A DNA stretch of 64,000 nucleotides from Peribacillus huizhouensis (GCF_014138605.1 NZ_JACJHX010000007.1:108539-172538); one strand, 5' to 3'; positions 51,853 to 62,301 are shown, counted from the stretch's first letter. Notes: generated from the sequence alone by a model not told the origin. Numbers and translations are program-made.

Positions 51853-52845
51853 TTACTTTTCGTATACGTATTCTAGTAAACTTTCTGCTTTTGCATATGG
51901 TGCATTTTCGGCATAATCGGTTGCTTCATTGACCGTTTTCATTATGTCATCATTCATTTGCTTCTCAAGATCGTCATTCAATATGCCGTTTTCCTTTAGA
52001 TAGGCACCAAATGTAATGATTGCATCTTTCGTTTTTGCTTGTGCTACTTCATCGGAAGTACGGTAACTCATATCATCATCATCACTTGAATGCGGAGTTA
52101 ACCGATATGAAACCGTCTCAACAAGGGTAGGCCCTTCCCCTCTTCGACCGCGATCGGCTGCTTCTTTAACAGCACGATATACTGCTAATGGATCATTTCC
52201 ATCAACGGTAACCCCTGGCATTCCATAGCCAATAGCACGATCTGAGACATTTTCGCAAGCGAGTTGCTTTTCAATCGGCACAGAAATGGCATACTTGTTA
52301 TTTTCACACATGAAAATTACAGGAAGTTTATGTACACCTGCGAAGTTTGCTCCTTCATGGAAATCCCCTTGATTGGAAGAACCTTCACCAAAAGTTGTAA
52401 ACGTAACGAAGTCCTTACCTTCCATCTTGCCAGCTAAGGCAATTCCAACAGCATGTGGAACTTGGGTCGTAACAGGTGATGATCCTGTTACAATTCTATT
52501 CTTCTTTTGTCCGAAATGCCCAGGCATTTGTCTGCCCCCTGAATTTGGATCTTCTGCCTTAGCAAAGCCTGATAACATCAATTCTTTTGCAGTCATACCA
52601 AAAGTAAGGACAACGCCAACATCTCTGTAATAGGGCAATATATAATCATTTTCACGATCGAGAGCAAACGCTGCACCGACTTGGGCCGCTTCTTGCCCTT
52701 GACACGATACAACAAATGGAATTTTTCCAGAACGGTTTAATAACCACATTCGCTCATCAATACGCCGTGATAATAACATAACCTTATACATTTCAAGTAC
52801 TTTTTCATCACTAAGACCTAACTCTTTATGACGATTTTCAACCAT
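51853..52845 (-). CDS. bkdAA: Branched-chain keto acid dehydrogenase E1 alpha
   Basis: A 330-aa alpha subunit. The ThDP motif is TFGEGSSNQGDFHEGANFAG with KLPVIFMCENNKYAISVP, and the loop YRLTPHSSDDDDMSYRTSDE is typical of branched-chain enzymes. QMPGHFGQKKNRIVTGSSPV contains the active-site His. It oxidatively decarboxylates branched 2-keto acids with BkdAB. The gene starts at an ATG with GGAGG upstream and lies 335 bases after lpdV, the largest gap in the operon. Confidence 0.94.
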   Translation of the reverse strand: MVENRHKELGLSDEKVLEMYKVMLLSRRIDERMWLLNRSGKIPFVVSCQGQEAAQVGAAFALDRENDYILPYYRDVGVVLTFGMTAKELMLSGFAKAEDPNSGGRQMPGHFGQKKNRIVTGSSPVTTQVPHAVGIALAGKMEGKDFVTFTTFGEGSSNQGDFHEGANFAGVHKLPVIFMCENNKYAISVPIEKQLACENVSDRAIGYGMPGVTVDGNDPLAVYRAVKEAADRGRRGEGPTLVETVSYRLTPHSSDDDDMSYRTSDEVAQAKTKDAIITFGAYLKENGILNDDLEKQMNDDIMKTVNEATDYAENAPYAKAESLLEYVYEK

Positions 52846-53180
52846 AATTTTACCTCCTCATTAGAAAAACCGTCACCTGTTCTTGGCTACCCAAAGATAT
52901 TATTCTCACTTTAACTTATGAGCCAAAGACACGCATTTTGTCTTACGGACCTTCACTGATTTGCGAAAGGGTGACTTTAATCGAACATCTACTAAGGTCC
53001 TTCACATCCTGTGATAGTCCGAGCGTGCCAGGTGATTAGTTACACTTAAATTATTTACTCGCAGTTTCATTACCACTATTATTGATTAACCAATAAGCAG
53101 GCAGCAGACAGCGATCTGTTTGGGTGTGATTTTTTTCTCTCCATTAATTAATTCACTTATAACTAGATGTAGGCTACTTA
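52846..53180. other. Large intra-operon gap between lpdV and bkdAA
   Basis: 335 bases without a gene, terminator or recognised repeat. It has several TCAC / GTGA-type short inverted stretches (GGTGACTTT, TCACCTG) and may be a worn repeat. An internal promoter cannot be excluded. Confidence 0.3.
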
Positions 53181-54602
53181 TTATAGATGAAGGGCTATGC
53201 CATCTACCGCTAAAGCTGCTTCGCCAATTGCCTCTGATAAAGTTGGATGTGGATGAATTGTTTTCGCGACTTCCCAAGGTGTCGCATCAAGAACTCGAGC
53301 TAACCCAGCTTCAGAGATCATATCGGTTACATGGGGACCAATCATATGCACGCCAAGAATATCATTCGTAGCTTTATCTGCAATAATTTTGACAAATCCA
53401 TCAGATTCGCCATATACAAGCGCTTTGCCAATTGCTTTAAAAGGAAACTTGCCTATTTTAACTTCAAATCCTTTTTCCTTTGCCAAGGCTTCTGTATAGC
53501 CGACACTAGCAGCTTCTGGACTTGAATAGATACATTTGGATACAAGGGAATAGTCAATCGACGCTGGATTTTCCCCCTTGATATGCTCTACAGCTGTTAT
53601 ACCTTCATGACTCGCTGCATGGGCAAGCTGTAGGCCGCCGATACAATCACCAATCGCATAAATATGTGATTCCTTTGTTTGATAATATGAATTCGTTGTG
53701 ATGAATCCTTTTTCCACATTAATATCTGTATTCTCAATCCCAATCCCTTCAACATTTCCAGCTCTACCTACAGATACTAGGATTTTTTCAGCTGAAAATT
53801 CCGTAGTCTCACCATTGATTTCTGCAGAAATGGATGCTGTCTCTGATCTTGTTAACGTTTCTGGTAACACTTTTGCTCCTGTAACAATTTTTATACCTTT
53901 CTTCTTTAACAGGCGCTTCATTTCATTAGAAACATCATCATCTTCAGTTGGGATAATTCGATCAGCATATTCTAATACTGTAACATCAGCGCCGAAATCA
54001 CAGAGCATCGAAGCCCACTCGATGCCAATCACTCCACCACCAACAATGATGATTGATTGAGGGACTTGTTCGAGATGAAGTGCTTCATCAGAAGTAAGGA
54101 CATATTGCCCATCAATTTCAAGACCTGGAAGAGTTCTAGGTCTTGAACCGGTTGCGATTATTACGTTTTTAGGAAGCAGCATCTCATTCTCAGAACCATC
54201 ATTCATTTCTACAGAAATCGTTCCTGGTATAGGTGAAAAAATAGAAGGGCCAAGAATACGACCGATCCCTTCATATATATCAATTTTTCCTTGTTTCATT
54301 AAATGTTGGACACCACGATATAACTGATCGACTATTTTAGACTTTCGTTCTTGTATTTTCAGGAAGTCTAGTTTCACTTCACCTGTCATTATTCCGTATT
54401 CTTCACTTTTTTTCACGACTGAAAATACTTCAGCACTTCGTAATAATGCCTTAGAAGGGATACAGCCTTTGTGAAGGCAAGTTCCGCCAAGCTTTCCTTT
54501 TTCAACTACAGCAGTTGTTAAGCCAAGCTGTGCTGCACGAATTGCTGCGACGTAACCTCCTGTACCGCCTCCTAGGATGACGAGATCATACTCTTTGGCC
54601 AT
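53181..54602 (-). CDS. lpdV: Dihydrolipoyl dehydrogenase of the branched-chain complex (E3)
   Basis: A 473-aa flavoprotein. FAD loop LVILGGGTGGYVAAIRAAQL, redox disulfide GGTCLHKGCIPSKALLRSAE, second nucleotide loop SIIIVGGGVIGIEWASMLCD, FAD motif THIYAIGD-type ESHIYAIGDCIGGLQLAHAA, and C-terminal active-site His-Glu in KTIHPHPTLSEAIGEAALAV. It reoxidises the dihydrolipoyl group of BkdB with NAD. It follows buk by 17 bases and matches B. subtilis lpdV in position. Confidence 0.94.
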   Translation of the reverse strand: MAKEYDLVILGGGTGGYVAAIRAAQLGLTTAVVEKGKLGGTCLHKGCIPSKALLRSAEVFSVVKKSEEYGIMTGEVKLDFLKIQERKSKIVDQLYRGVQHLMKQGKIDIYEGIGRILGPSIFSPIPGTISVEMNDGSENEMLLPKNVIIATGSRPRTLPGLEIDGQYVLTSDEALHLEQVPQSIIIVGGGVIGIEWASMLCDFGADVTVLEYADRIIPTEDDDVSNEMKRLLKKKGIKIVTGAKVLPETLTRSETASISAEINGETTEFSAEKILVSVGRAGNVEGIGIENTDINVEKGFITTNSYYQTKESHIYAIGDCIGGLQLAHAASHEGITAVEHIKGENPASIDYSLVSKCIYSSPEAASVGYTEALAKEKGFEVKIGKFPFKAIGKALVYGESDGFVKIIADKATNDILGVHMIGPHVTDMISEAGLARVLDATPWEVAKTIHPHPTLSEAIGEAALAVDGIALHL

Positions 54603-54619
54603 AATAGTCCTCCTTCATT

Positions 54620-55738
54620 TCATCTATGCATATTAACCGTATTTTGGTTCTTTCCTACATACTCTTTTGCAGTTTCCCTGCCATCGAGTACTCTTAGGGC
54701 ACCTTCTGCTAACGCTTGTAATTCATTTTCTCCTGGATGAACGGATACATCTGCAATCCAGCCAACTTTCTTGGAAATGCTGTTAACAAAACGTCTCCCA
54801 TAGGCAAGACCTCCTGTTAAGACTATACAATCAACTTTTCCGTAAAGCACGGTTGCAGCTGAACCAATTTCCTTAGCGATTTGATAAGCCATGGCTTCAT
54901 AGATCAGCTCTGCATGCTCATCGCCTTTATCAATCATTTCCTCAACCATTATGGCGTTATTCGTACCAAGATAACCAACAAGTCCGCTTTGTCCGACTAA
55001 TTTATCCATTACTTCTTCATGGAAATAACCTCCTGAGAAACAAAGTCGTACAAGATCGCCCATTGGTACGGTCCCAGCACGTGCTGGACTAAAAGGTCCT
55101 TCTCCATCAAGACCATTGTTTACATCAATCACTTTACCATATTTATGAACACCCACTGTGATTCCACCGCCCATATGGACAACAATGACGTTTAGTTCTT
55201 CATAGCTTTTTCCTAATTCAGTAGCTGCTTTCCTTGCTACAGCTTTTTGATTTAGTGCATGGAAAATACTTTTACGTTCAAACAATGGAGTTCCTGATAT
55301 TCTCGCAATCGGTTCTAACTCATCCACAACGACCGGATCGACAATATAGGCAGGGATATTCAATCCACTAGCGATTTCATAAGCAAGGATTCCTCCTAAA
55401 TTAGAGACGTGCTGGCCATTATAGCCGTTCCTTAAATCTTCTAGCATCTCTTGATTAACCGTGTAGGTGCCGCCTTCGATTGGTCTTAATAATCCACCTC
55501 TTCCACATACAGCATCTATTCTTGAAAGATTGATTTCTTCTTTTTCTAAAGCAGCAAGTATCATTTGTTTTCTAAAATGATCTTGCTCATTAATTGTTTT
55601 AAATTCAGCGATTTTATCCTTATCATGCGTAATGGTTCGTTCCATAACAGGAAGATTATTTTCATATACGCCAAATTTAGTCGATGTATAAGCAGGATTA
55701 ATCACAAGGATTCGATATCTAGATACTTGCAAAATCAT
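54620..55738 (-). CDS. buk: Butyrate kinase (branched-chain fatty acid kinase)
   Basis: About 372 aa of the acetate/butyrate kinase family, making ATP from branched acyl phosphates. AGGAGG is at ~55747-55742; either the ATG at 55738 (three bases away) or the TTG at 55732 (nine bases away) is the start, and I list the former. Family motifs are [40 protein letters not shown] and [20 protein letters not shown]. The phosphate-binding N-terminal motif reads [15 protein letters not shown] where most members have NPGSTSTK. Its partner gene ptb is absent from the operon. Confidence 0.88.
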   Translation of the reverse strand: MILQVSRYRILVINPAYTSTKFGVYENNLPVMERTITHDKDKIAEFKTINEQDHFRKQMILAALEKEEINLSRIDAVCGRGGLLRPIEGGTYTVNQEMLEDLRNGYNGQHVSNLGGILAYEIASGLNIPAYIVDPVVVDELEPIARISGTPLFERKSIFHALNQKAVARKAATELGKSYEELNVIVVHMGGGITVGVHKYGKVIDVNNGLDGEGPFSPARAGTVPMGDLVRLCFSGGYFHEEVMDKLVGQSGLVGYLGTNNAIMVEEMIDKGDEHAELIYEAMAYQIAKEIGSAATVLYGKVDCIVLTGGLAYGRRFVNSISKKVGWIADVSVHPGENELQALAEGALRVLDGRETAKEYVGKNQNTVNMHR

Positions 55739-55930
55739 GAACCTCCTAAGAAAAACAAAAAACAACTTATTCAAGCTATTAACTAACATGAAGCGAGCAA
55801 ACTGTATGGGGAGTGTTCTTTCCCCATCAGATTGCTAAGCTCATGAATAGAAGGGTTAGTCTGTCTTCGCTAGTCATCGAAACCGATTGCTCAATTTAAG
55901 AAGTATGAACTTCAGCAAACGAATCGCTGT

Positions 55931-57028
55931 TTATTTTCTACGATTTAATATATGTTTTTCATTTTGAAGAAATTGGCTTCTAGAATTTCTCATTCTCTCA
56001 ATTCGTTCTTCTGCCATGCGATCTGCAGCAAGATAAGTCGGAATGCCATCTCGTTTAGCGATTTCAATAACTTTCTCAATTGTGTTATAGACGCCCTCTA
56101 CTTTTTTCATAGCACGCTCGCGGTTATAGCCGTATAATTCATCAGCAACATTTATGACTCCGCCTGCATTGATCACGTAATCTGGTGCATAAACAATACC
56201 CATTTCGTGAATTTGATCACCATGACGAGGATCTTTCAATTGGTTATTCGCAGATCCAGCAATAACTTTTGCTTTAATTTGTGGAATCGTTTGATCATTT
56301 ATCACAGCACCAAGCGCACATGGTGCATAAATATCACACTCTACACCGTATATCTCATCCGTATTAACAACACGAGCACCAAAATTCTCAACTGCACGTT
56401 GTACCGCATCTTTATTAATATCCGTTACGATCAAATTTGCGCCTTCTTCATGTAAGTATTTCAGTAAAGTATAGGCCACATTTCCAACACCTTGTACAGC
56501 GACTGTTTTCCCCTCCAATGAATCTGAGCCAAAAGCTTCCTTCGCCGCTGCTTTCATTCCTTGATAAACCCCGAATGCCGTTACTGGTGAAGGATTCCCC
56601 GAGGATCCGAATGCTGGTGAAATACCCGTTACAAAATCGGTCTCTTCGTGAATCAAGTCCATGTCAGCCACTGTTGTGCCAACATCTTCTGCCGTAATAT
56701 AACGCCCATTCAATCCTTGAATATAGCGACCAAACGCTCTGAACATTTCATCGTTCTTATCTTTCTTTGGATCACCAATAATAACGGTTTTACCGCCTCC
56801 AAGATTTAAACCTGCCGCTGCATTTTTGTATGTCATACCTTTGGCAAGTCTCAGAGCATCCTCAATAGCTGCTTCTTCAGATTCATACGTCCACATTCTT
56901 GTACCACCAAGAGCAGGTCCAAGTGTAGTATCGTGGATCGCAATGATTGCTTTTAATCCCGATTGTTTATCCTGACAGAATAAAAGCTGTTCGTAGTCAT
57001 ATTTCTCTAGGTAAGTAAATATTTCCAT
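55931..57028 (-). CDS. bcd: Leucine (branched-chain amino acid) dehydrogenase
   Basis: A 365-aa Glu/Leu/Phe/Val dehydrogenase. [20 protein letters not shown] (substrate loop), [20 protein letters not shown] (catalytic Lys in [10 protein letters not shown]) and the Rossmann loop [20 protein letters not shown] are clear. It deaminates Leu, Val and Ile to the keto acids used by the Bkd complex. It is the first gene after the sigma-54 promoter at 57178-57195; in B. subtilis ptb would come between this promoter and bcd. AGGAGG precedes the ATG. buk follows after 192 bases. Confidence 0.94.
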   Translation of the reverse strand: MEIFTYLEKYDYEQLLFCQDKQSGLKAIIAIHDTTLGPALGGTRMWTYESEEAAIEDALRLAKGMTYKNAAAGLNLGGGKTVIIGDPKKDKNDEMFRAFGRYIQGLNGRYITAEDVGTTVADMDLIHEETDFVTGISPAFGSSGNPSPVTAFGVYQGMKAAAKEAFGSDSLEGKTVAVQGVGNVAYTLLKYLHEEGANLIVTDINKDAVQRAVENFGARVVNTDEIYGVECDIYAPCALGAVINDQTIPQIKAKVIAGSANNQLKDPRHGDQIHEMGIVYAPDYVINAGGVINVADELYGYNRERAMKKVEGVYNTIEKVIEIAKRDGIPTYLAADRMAEERIERMRNSRSQFLQNEKHILNRRK

Positions 57029-57177
57029 GATAGTTCCTCCTAATAAACGGGGTTTTCCCAGCTGAATTTGATATATAGAAAGTGCTAACGTAATGAATTT
57101 TCCAACGATAAGTTAAAGCAAGCAAGGGTAACTTTCACCGCATCGCATACACTCCACTTGATTTCAACACAATATAG

Positions 57178-57195
57178 TTGCAAGAAGCATGCCAA
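57178..57195 (-). promoter_or_regulatory. Sigma-54 (SigL) promoter of the bkd operon
   Basis: On the minus strand TTGGCATG-CTTC-TTGCAA carries the invariant GG and GC of the -24/-12 consensus TGGCAC-N5-TTGCW with exact spacing. It is ~150 bases before bcd and just downstream of the gene for the sigma-54 activator BkdR. Confidence 0.9.
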
Positions 57196-57245
57196 CTTCA
57201 TATGAGTGTTAATATCTTATTTGGACGACGGTCATTATAAAATAA

Positions 57246-57263
57246 TATGCAAATCATTGCATA
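57246..57263. promoter_or_regulatory. Palindrome upstream of the SigL promoter, candidate BkdR site
   Basis: TATGCAA-ATCA-TTGCATA is a perfect inverted repeat (7-bp arms) about 80-95 bases upstream of the predicted start, a usual distance for an enhancer-binding protein. It overlaps the end of the bkdR region (stop at 57273). Confidence 0.55.
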
Positions 57264-57272
57264 ACATGAAAT

Positions 57273-59342
57273 TTATTGCGCGTCAATATTTTCAAGTCCA
57301 TGCTTTTCCATTTTATAATAAAGATTACGGACCGAAACGCCTAACATCTTTGCAGTATTTGTTTTATTTCCTGAGTTTTTCATCAGAGCTTGTTTAATGA
57401 GCTGATGCTCATAGCGATCCATCTGTTCGCTAAGTGACTGACTCTCAGACTGGATATGTTCATTTTTTAACGGGATAGCTTTCTCATAGGATTCGATAAA
57501 ATCAGGAATATGATGCTCCTCGATGATTGTTTCATTTAATTTCATAAAGATAATCGTACGTCCAAGAATATTCTCTAGTTCTCTTACATTTCCAGGCCAA
57601 TGATATTGTTTTAATCGTTCAATCGCACCTACACTAATATCCTCGATCGTCCGACCATATTCTTGATTGATTTTTTGAATTAAGTGGATGGCCAATTCTT
57701 TAATATCTTCCTTCCGATTTCTTAACGGCGAGATATGAATCGGCATCCGGTTCATTCTAAAGTACAAATCTTCACGAAAGCTACCATCAGATATTGCTTT
57801 TTCCAAATTAATATTTGTCGCTGCAATCACACGGACATTTATCGGAATAGGTGTTGTGCCTCCTACCCTAACAATTTCATTCTCTTGAAGCACTCGTAAT
57901 AATTTCACTTGCATATGTGTTTTCAGTTCACCAATTTCATCGAGAAAAATACTGCCATTATTCGCTTCTTCAAAAAAGCCTTTTTTCCCACCGCGTTTAG
58001 CTCCAGTAAAAGCCCCGTCATCATATCCGAATAACTCGCTTTCAAGAAGTGATTCTGAAATCGCAGCACAGTTCACGCGAACGAACTTATTATACTTTCT
58101 GTCACTTGCATTATGTATCGCATGAGCAAACAATTCTTTCCCTGTTCCCGATTCACCACGAAGGAGCACGGTCGCCGGCGTTTTCGCACAAAGCTTTGCC
58201 TGTTCGATTGGTAAATTCATCTCCTCTGATTTTCCAATAATATCAGCAAAGGTATATTTCGCTTCCAGAGTTCGAATTATTTGCCTTGCTCGGGATAATT
58301 CAGCCGTTAACTGCTGAATTTCTGTGACATCATGGACGACCCCGACACTTCCTTTCAGACGTCCATCGACAATAATTGGCGCAACATTGACAATCACTTC
58401 TTTCCGCTTGGGACCCAATCTCATGTTTACGCCTCTGACAGGTCTTCTCGTTTGTAAAACGCGCATATGCACGCTATCGCCTTCATAAATATCCGCAGTT
58501 GCAGGCTTACCAATAATTTCTTCACGGCTTAATCCAGTAATTCTAGTGTAAGCCGGATTTATGATTAGCCCTCGTCCTTCCTCATCAACGACCGATATAG
58601 CATCATTACTAGACAGGATAATTGCTTCAAGCAATGTCTGTACTTCCTTAAGGTCCGTTATTTGCTCCGCTAAATCAACAGCTTCGGTAATATCCTTAAA
58701 TACTGCAAATGCCCCGATGACTTCGTTTTGTTCATCGAGCAATGGAATTCTTGTCGTAATAATCTTTAGGCCATTTTCAAGTACTTGTTCCTTATTTATC
58801 TCGGTTCGATTTGTCTGAAGTATCTTTGGGAGCCTGCTATTTTGGATTACCTCATGAATATGCTTGCCAATTACGTCATTCCTTACCTTTTCTGTCATTC
58901 GTTCGGCACTTCGGTTAAACAAAATGATATAGCCATGCTTATCAATAACGATCATCCCATCATTTGTCGTATTGAAAATGAGGTCATGCTTGTATGATTG
59001 TTTTTCAAGCTTTTCGATTCGTAATTCTTTTTCTTGAAAAAGCTCAGATAAGAGATTTGCGAATTTACTAGGAATTAACAAAAAGTTCCCCCGCCCAGCT
59101 TGCCTGATCTCTTGAAATACCTGCTCATGTCCTGTTGCTTCGATAATAATATCAATCGATTCCAGATCTACAGATGTCCAATCAGTAGCGGTTGGAATAG
59201 ACAGTTTTTTTGCATAAACCATCCCTACAGCATTTACATTGATATCAACTACATAAGCCACTATAAACAACTGACTTTCATGTAGCATTCGCAAAATTGC
59301 TGTTCCACTTGGTCCTGCCCCAACGATCATTACTCGCTGCAT
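57273..59342 (-). CDS. bkdR: BkdR, sigma-54-dependent activator of branched-chain amino acid catabolism
   Basis: A 689-aa enhancer-binding protein. N-terminal Rossmann-like segment [20 protein letters not shown], two PAS domains (residues ~115-225 and ~235-350), AAA+ core with Walker [21 protein letters not shown], the SigL-contact loop GAFTGA in [20 protein letters not shown] and Walker [10 protein letters not shown], then a Fis-type helix-turn-helix at the C-terminus ([20 protein letters not shown]). It matches B. subtilis bkdR (yqiR) and lies directly upstream of the operon it should activate. It has its own transcription, as no terminator separates it. Confidence 0.94.
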   Translation of the reverse strand: MQRVMIVGAGPSGTAILRMLHESQLFIVAYVVDINVNAVGMVYAKKLSIPTATDWTSVDLESIDIIIEATGHEQVFQEIRQAGRGNFLLIPSKFANLLSELFQEKELRIEKLEKQSYKHDLIFNTTNDGMIVIDKHGYIILFNRSAERMTEKVRNDVIGKHIHEVIQNSRLPKILQTNRTEINKEQVLENGLKIITTRIPLLDEQNEVIGAFAVFKDITEAVDLAEQITDLKEVQTLLEAIILSSNDAISVVDEEGRGLIINPAYTRITGLSREEIIGKPATADIYEGDSVHMRVLQTRRPVRGVNMRLGPKRKEVIVNVAPIIVDGRLKGSVGVVHDVTEIQQLTAELSRARQIIRTLEAKYTFADIIGKSEEMNLPIEQAKLCAKTPATVLLRGESGTGKELFAHAIHNASDRKYNKFVRVNCAAISESLLESELFGYDDGAFTGAKRGGKKGFFEEANNGSIFLDEIGELKTHMQVKLLRVLQENEIVRVGGTTPIPINVRVIAATNINLEKAISDGSFREDLYFRMNRMPIHISPLRNRKEDIKELAIHLIQKINQEYGRTIEDISVGAIERLKQYHWPGNVRELENILGRTIIFMKLNETIIEEHHIPDFIESYEKAIPLKNEHIQSESQSLSEQMDRYEHQLIKQALMKNSGNKTNTAKMLGVSVRNLYYKMEKHGLENIDAQ

Positions 59343-59542
59343 GAATATCCACCTCGGCTATATCTGCAATTTTCTTCACAATACTTCAATAAAAAACGCA
59401 ATTTTTTTCAAATACTCTCTTATTTTAATGAATTAGTTGTCACTTGACAAATCTAATGCTTCCCTTATCATATAAAATAAGACATAAATCACAAAAGACA
59501 CAAGCCTAGTTCCAAATTTCTCAATTTGAGGGGTTTTTACTT

Positions 59543-59776
59543 ATGAAACGAGCCATTGCTTTTCTTATCCTTTTCATACCCGGCGCACTCGCCGCCTACG
59601 GAATTAAAATAATGAGAGACATGGTGTTTGGAATCTCTCAATTCCCCTTCCCAGCCCTTTGGGTTCAATTTTTAGTTGGGTTGCTTCTAACCATTGGCGG
59701 GATTGGGTTTATCGCAGGATTTGTGCTTCATCGTGACCGAAAGAAAGAAAAGGTGCAAACAAGATTTAAAGTATGA
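59543..59776 (+). CDS. yqzF: YqzF-like small membrane protein (DUF2627)
   Basis: A 77-aa protein with two transmembrane helices. MKRAIAFLILFIPGALAAYG and LWVQFLVGLLLTIGGIGFIA, followed by the basic FVLHRDRKKEKVQ tail, match the DUF2627 family, known from B. subtilis yqzF at the same place between bkdR and yqiK. The function is unknown. It is divergent from bkdR and convergent with yqiK; a family A repeat follows immediately and should act as terminator. Confidence 0.88.
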   Translation: MKRAIAFLILFIPGALAAYGIKIMRDMVFGISQFPFPALWVQFLVGLLLTIGGIGFIAGFVLHRDRKKEKVQTRFKV

Positions 59777-59905
59777 AAAAGAGGCTGTCCTAAAAAACGG
59801 GCTGACCCAACTATTAACCTACAGTTTATCGTGATTTTTACACTTCATTCAAACTGTATGCACTAGTTGTCGGTCTAATCCTTACTTTTTAGGACATCCT
59901 CTTTC
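59775..59905. repeat. Repeat family A, copy between yqzF and yqiK
   Basis: AAAAAGAGGCTGTCCTAAAA on the left and ACTTTTTAGGACATCCTCTT on the right form a long outer stem; inner blocks ACGGGCTGACCC and TGTCGGTCTAAT. It begins at the yqzF stop codon (TGA 59774-59776) and lies between convergent genes. Confidence 0.78.
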
Positions 59906-59920
59906 TTTGTACATGTTAAG

Positions 59921-60655
59921 TTATTGTACTTCGATCGTACCTCGTAATTTTACTGCTCGCTCTGGAAAATCAGTAATAAATGCACTGATGCCAATTTCGA
60001 AAAGATGTCTCATTTTATCTTCTTTATTGATCGTATAAGGACGAACCGCTACACCTTCTTTCATTGAAGCTACAACGATTGCATCAGATGCCATATGAAT
60101 GGAAGGGTGAATTGCTCTTGCACCAATTGAAGTAGCATATACCCACGGCATATATAAACCGTCTCGATAAAGAGGCGCTGTTTCAATGTCTGGGGCAATT
60201 CGGTATGCGTGGACAAGACTATAATGATTAAAAGAAGACAAAATGACCCGACTTTCCATTGAGTACGTCCTCACCAAAGCGATCACTTTCTCTTCAAGGC
60301 CCGGGTATGAATAAACGCTATTCTTCAACTCTATATTCAAAATCATATTCGTCCCTTGAATCCAGGCAAGCACTTCCTCTAAATTAGGGATCGCTGCGTT
60401 TGCGAACTGCTTCCGAAACTTATACCCTGCACTTAATAATTGCAGATCATTCCACGTATGATCTTTTACATTTCCTTTACCATTCGTTGTACGATCCAAT
60501 AATTCATCGTGAATTACGACCACTTCACCATCTTTAGAAAGTTGTACATCTAACTCAATTCCATCAGCTCCTACTCTGTATGCCTCGTAAAAGGAAATCA
60601 TTGTATTCTCAGGATGCGTTCCAGCGGCTCCCCGATGAGCAAATATTTGAGTCAT
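59921..60655 (-). CDS. yqiK: Glycerophosphodiester phosphodiesterase (YqiK type)
   Basis: A 244-aa cytosolic GDPD enzyme from the ATG at 60655 (MTQIFAHRGAAGTHPENTMI), with GGAGG eight bases upstream; the frame is open to 60682. The catalytic pair is seen in IFAHRGAAGTHPENT and VVIHDELLDRTTNGKGNV, and metal ligands in GADGIELDVQLSKDGE. It hydrolyses deacylated phospholipids to glycerol 3-phosphate and an alcohol. Its position matches B. subtilis yqiK. Confidence 0.92.
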   Translation of the reverse strand: MTQIFAHRGAAGTHPENTMISFYEAYRVGADGIELDVQLSKDGEVVVIHDELLDRTTNGKGNVKDHTWNDLQLLSAGYKFRKQFANAAIPNLEEVLAWIQGTNMILNIELKNSVYSYPGLEEKVIALVRTYSMESRVILSSFNHYSLVHAYRIAPDIETAPLYRDGLYMPWVYATSIGARAIHPSIHMASDAIVVASMKEGVAVRPYTINKEDKMRHLFEIGISAFITDFPERAVKLRGTIEVQ

Positions 60656-60682
60656 GCCTATTTCCTCCCAAGTTAAATTCAT

Positions 60683-61218
60683 TTATCATGCAAGTTAATG
60701 CTACCACTTTAGAAGGTATCTTTCATTAAAATAGTTAATGTTTTCCAATCTTAAATTCTAAAATCAGACGAATTTTTACATTACAAAATATCATTGACAT
60801 CGTAAAGACAACAACCACCTCGTTGACTTTCACATACCTGTCATAATTCCAACTTTATAAAATTTTGATATGCACCTTTAGCTAGAATCACGGCGACAAA
60901 ACGGGGGGTATTCACAAAAGGAGAAGATCTTCCGCACATGAGCTACGGATGAGGCAAAAATTTTATCAGGGACCATCCATGAATCTTTTTAGACATTTTT
61001 TTGCAACCGCTTGCTTTTTTATAATAAATATTTCTCATTACTACCACCATCCACCCCAATAGAATAATGGTTCGCTTTAATTGTATAAAGTTTTTTGAGT
61101 CACCTAGTACTAATAAAAAAAGCAGCTTCGCCAATATCGGATAAGCCCGATAACTCGAAATTGCCTATTATTATCAGGATTACTTCTTAAGGGCAAGAAT
61201 AATAAAATTCTAACCCTG
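60683..61218. other. Gene-free gap between yqiK and spo0A
   Basis: B. subtilis has yqiI, yqiH and yqiG in this area; here none of them is present. A 63-codon minus-strand frame (60943-61134) is probably not a gene, though GGTGGTAGTAATG gives one internal ATG a possible site. Confidence 0.35.
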
Positions 61219-62007
61219 TCAAGAAGCCTTATGTTCTAACCGTAATTTATCAGCTACCATGGCGATGAATTCTGAATTCGTTGGTTTTGCTTTGGACATG
61301 GACACTGTATAGCCAAATAAGGATGATATGGATTCGATATTTCCCCGACTCCAAGCAACCTCAATAGCGTGGCGAATTGCGCGTTCTACTCTACTTGCAG
61401 TTGTATTATATTTTTTAGCAATATCGGGATACAGTACTTTTGTAATTGACCCAAGTAACTCAATATCATTATAAACCATTGATATAGCTTCTCTTAAATA
61501 CATATATCCTTTAATTTGAGCAGGAACACCAATCTCATGAATAATACTGGTGATGTTTGCATCCAGATTTCTTGGCTTTGGCTCAACAGGACGATATGCT
61601 GGTTGAGAAGACGTATTCGTAACTTGATTACTTTTTCCACCAACTTGACGAATATGACCACCTAAGTTTTCCATATCAAACGGCTTGAGGATGAAATAGG
61701 CAGCCCCAAGATCAACCGCTTTTTTCGTTACATCTTCTTGACCAAAGGCAGTTAACATAATGACATTTGGCATCGAACCGCGCTTCATTTCACGTAATTT
61801 CCCCAAAACCGCAAGACCATCTAAATGCGGCATGATAATATCTAATATAAGTATATCAGGATTGATATTTTCTAAAAGGTTTAAACAGTCTTGTCCGTTG
61901 TATGCTACACCAATCACTTCCATATCTTCCTGAGAAGAAATATACTCGTCCAATAAGGTAACCAGTTCTTTATTATCATCCACAATACATACTTTAATTT
62001 TCTTCAC
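61219..62007 (-). CDS. spo0A: Spo0A, master regulator of sporulation
   Basis: A 262-aa response regulator. The start is a GTG at 62007 ([14 protein letters not shown]) because GAGGAGG lies nine bases upstream; the frame opened at 62025 would include the binding site itself. Receiver domain: acidic pocket Asp10/Asp11, phosphorylated Asp56 in [12 protein letters not shown], and the conserved Thr and Lys in MLTAFGQ and FILKPFD. The DNA-binding domain is nearly invariant: [19 protein letters not shown], then [19 protein letters not shown] and [18 protein letters not shown]. Phosphorelay-driven phosphorylation starts sporulation. Confidence 0.97.
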   Translation of the reverse strand: MKKIKVCIVDDNKELVTLLDEYISSQEDMEVIGVAYNGQDCLNLLENINPDILILDIIMPHLDGLAVLGKLREMKRGSMPNVIMLTAFGQEDVTKKAVDLGAAYFILKPFDMENLGGHIRQVGGKSNQVTNTSSQPAYRPVEPKPRNLDANITSIIHEIGVPAQIKGYMYLREAISMVYNDIELLGSITKVLYPDIAKKYNTTASRVERAIRHAIEVAWSRGNIESISSLFGYTVSMSKAKPTNSEFIAMVADKLRLEHKAS

Positions 62008-62073
62008 GCTTAAATTCCTCCTCAACTACAATTGGTCATTTTTTCTATATTTCTAAAAACATTGTAATTGAAA

Positions 62074-62192
62074 TTTTCGACACAGGAAACTAAATTCCTT
62101 TTAATTTTATAAAATTTATACAAAATCAATATTTTTCTCATAAATTCTCTTATTTTCGACCATGTTCGCTATATAGCATCAACTTTGTCGAA
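62074..62192. promoter_or_regulatory. 0A boxes in the spo0A upstream region
   Basis: TTTTCGACA at 62074-62082 (reverse TGTCGAAAA) and TTTGTCGAA at 62184-62192 contain the Spo0A-box core TGTCGAA perfectly; a weaker match lies near 62157-62163. In B. subtilis the spo0A promoter region has comparable boxes for autoregulation. Confidence 0.65.
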
Positions 62193-62272
62193 TATTCTTT
62201 ATTTCTTCTTTTATTCTATCATAGTACATGAATAAAACGGGCAAAATATTTGACAATCTTTTAATAAATAGG

Positions 62273-62299
62273 AAAAGGAGCCGGTTTTAAGGCTCCTTT
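62273..62299 (-). terminator. Terminator of spoIVB
   Basis: AAAAGGAGCC (62273-62282), loop GGTTTTAA, GGCTCCTTT (62291-62299); the minus-strand exit is TTTT. Three bases from the spoIVB stop codon. Confidence 0.82.
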
Positions 62300-62301
62300 G
62301 T

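Noticed and set aside
60943..61134. 63-codon minus-strand frame between yqiK and spo0A
   Set aside because: The first start has no ribosome binding site, the sequence has no family features and the composition is poor; one internal ATG behind GGTGG keeps a small possibility, so I did not list it as a gene.
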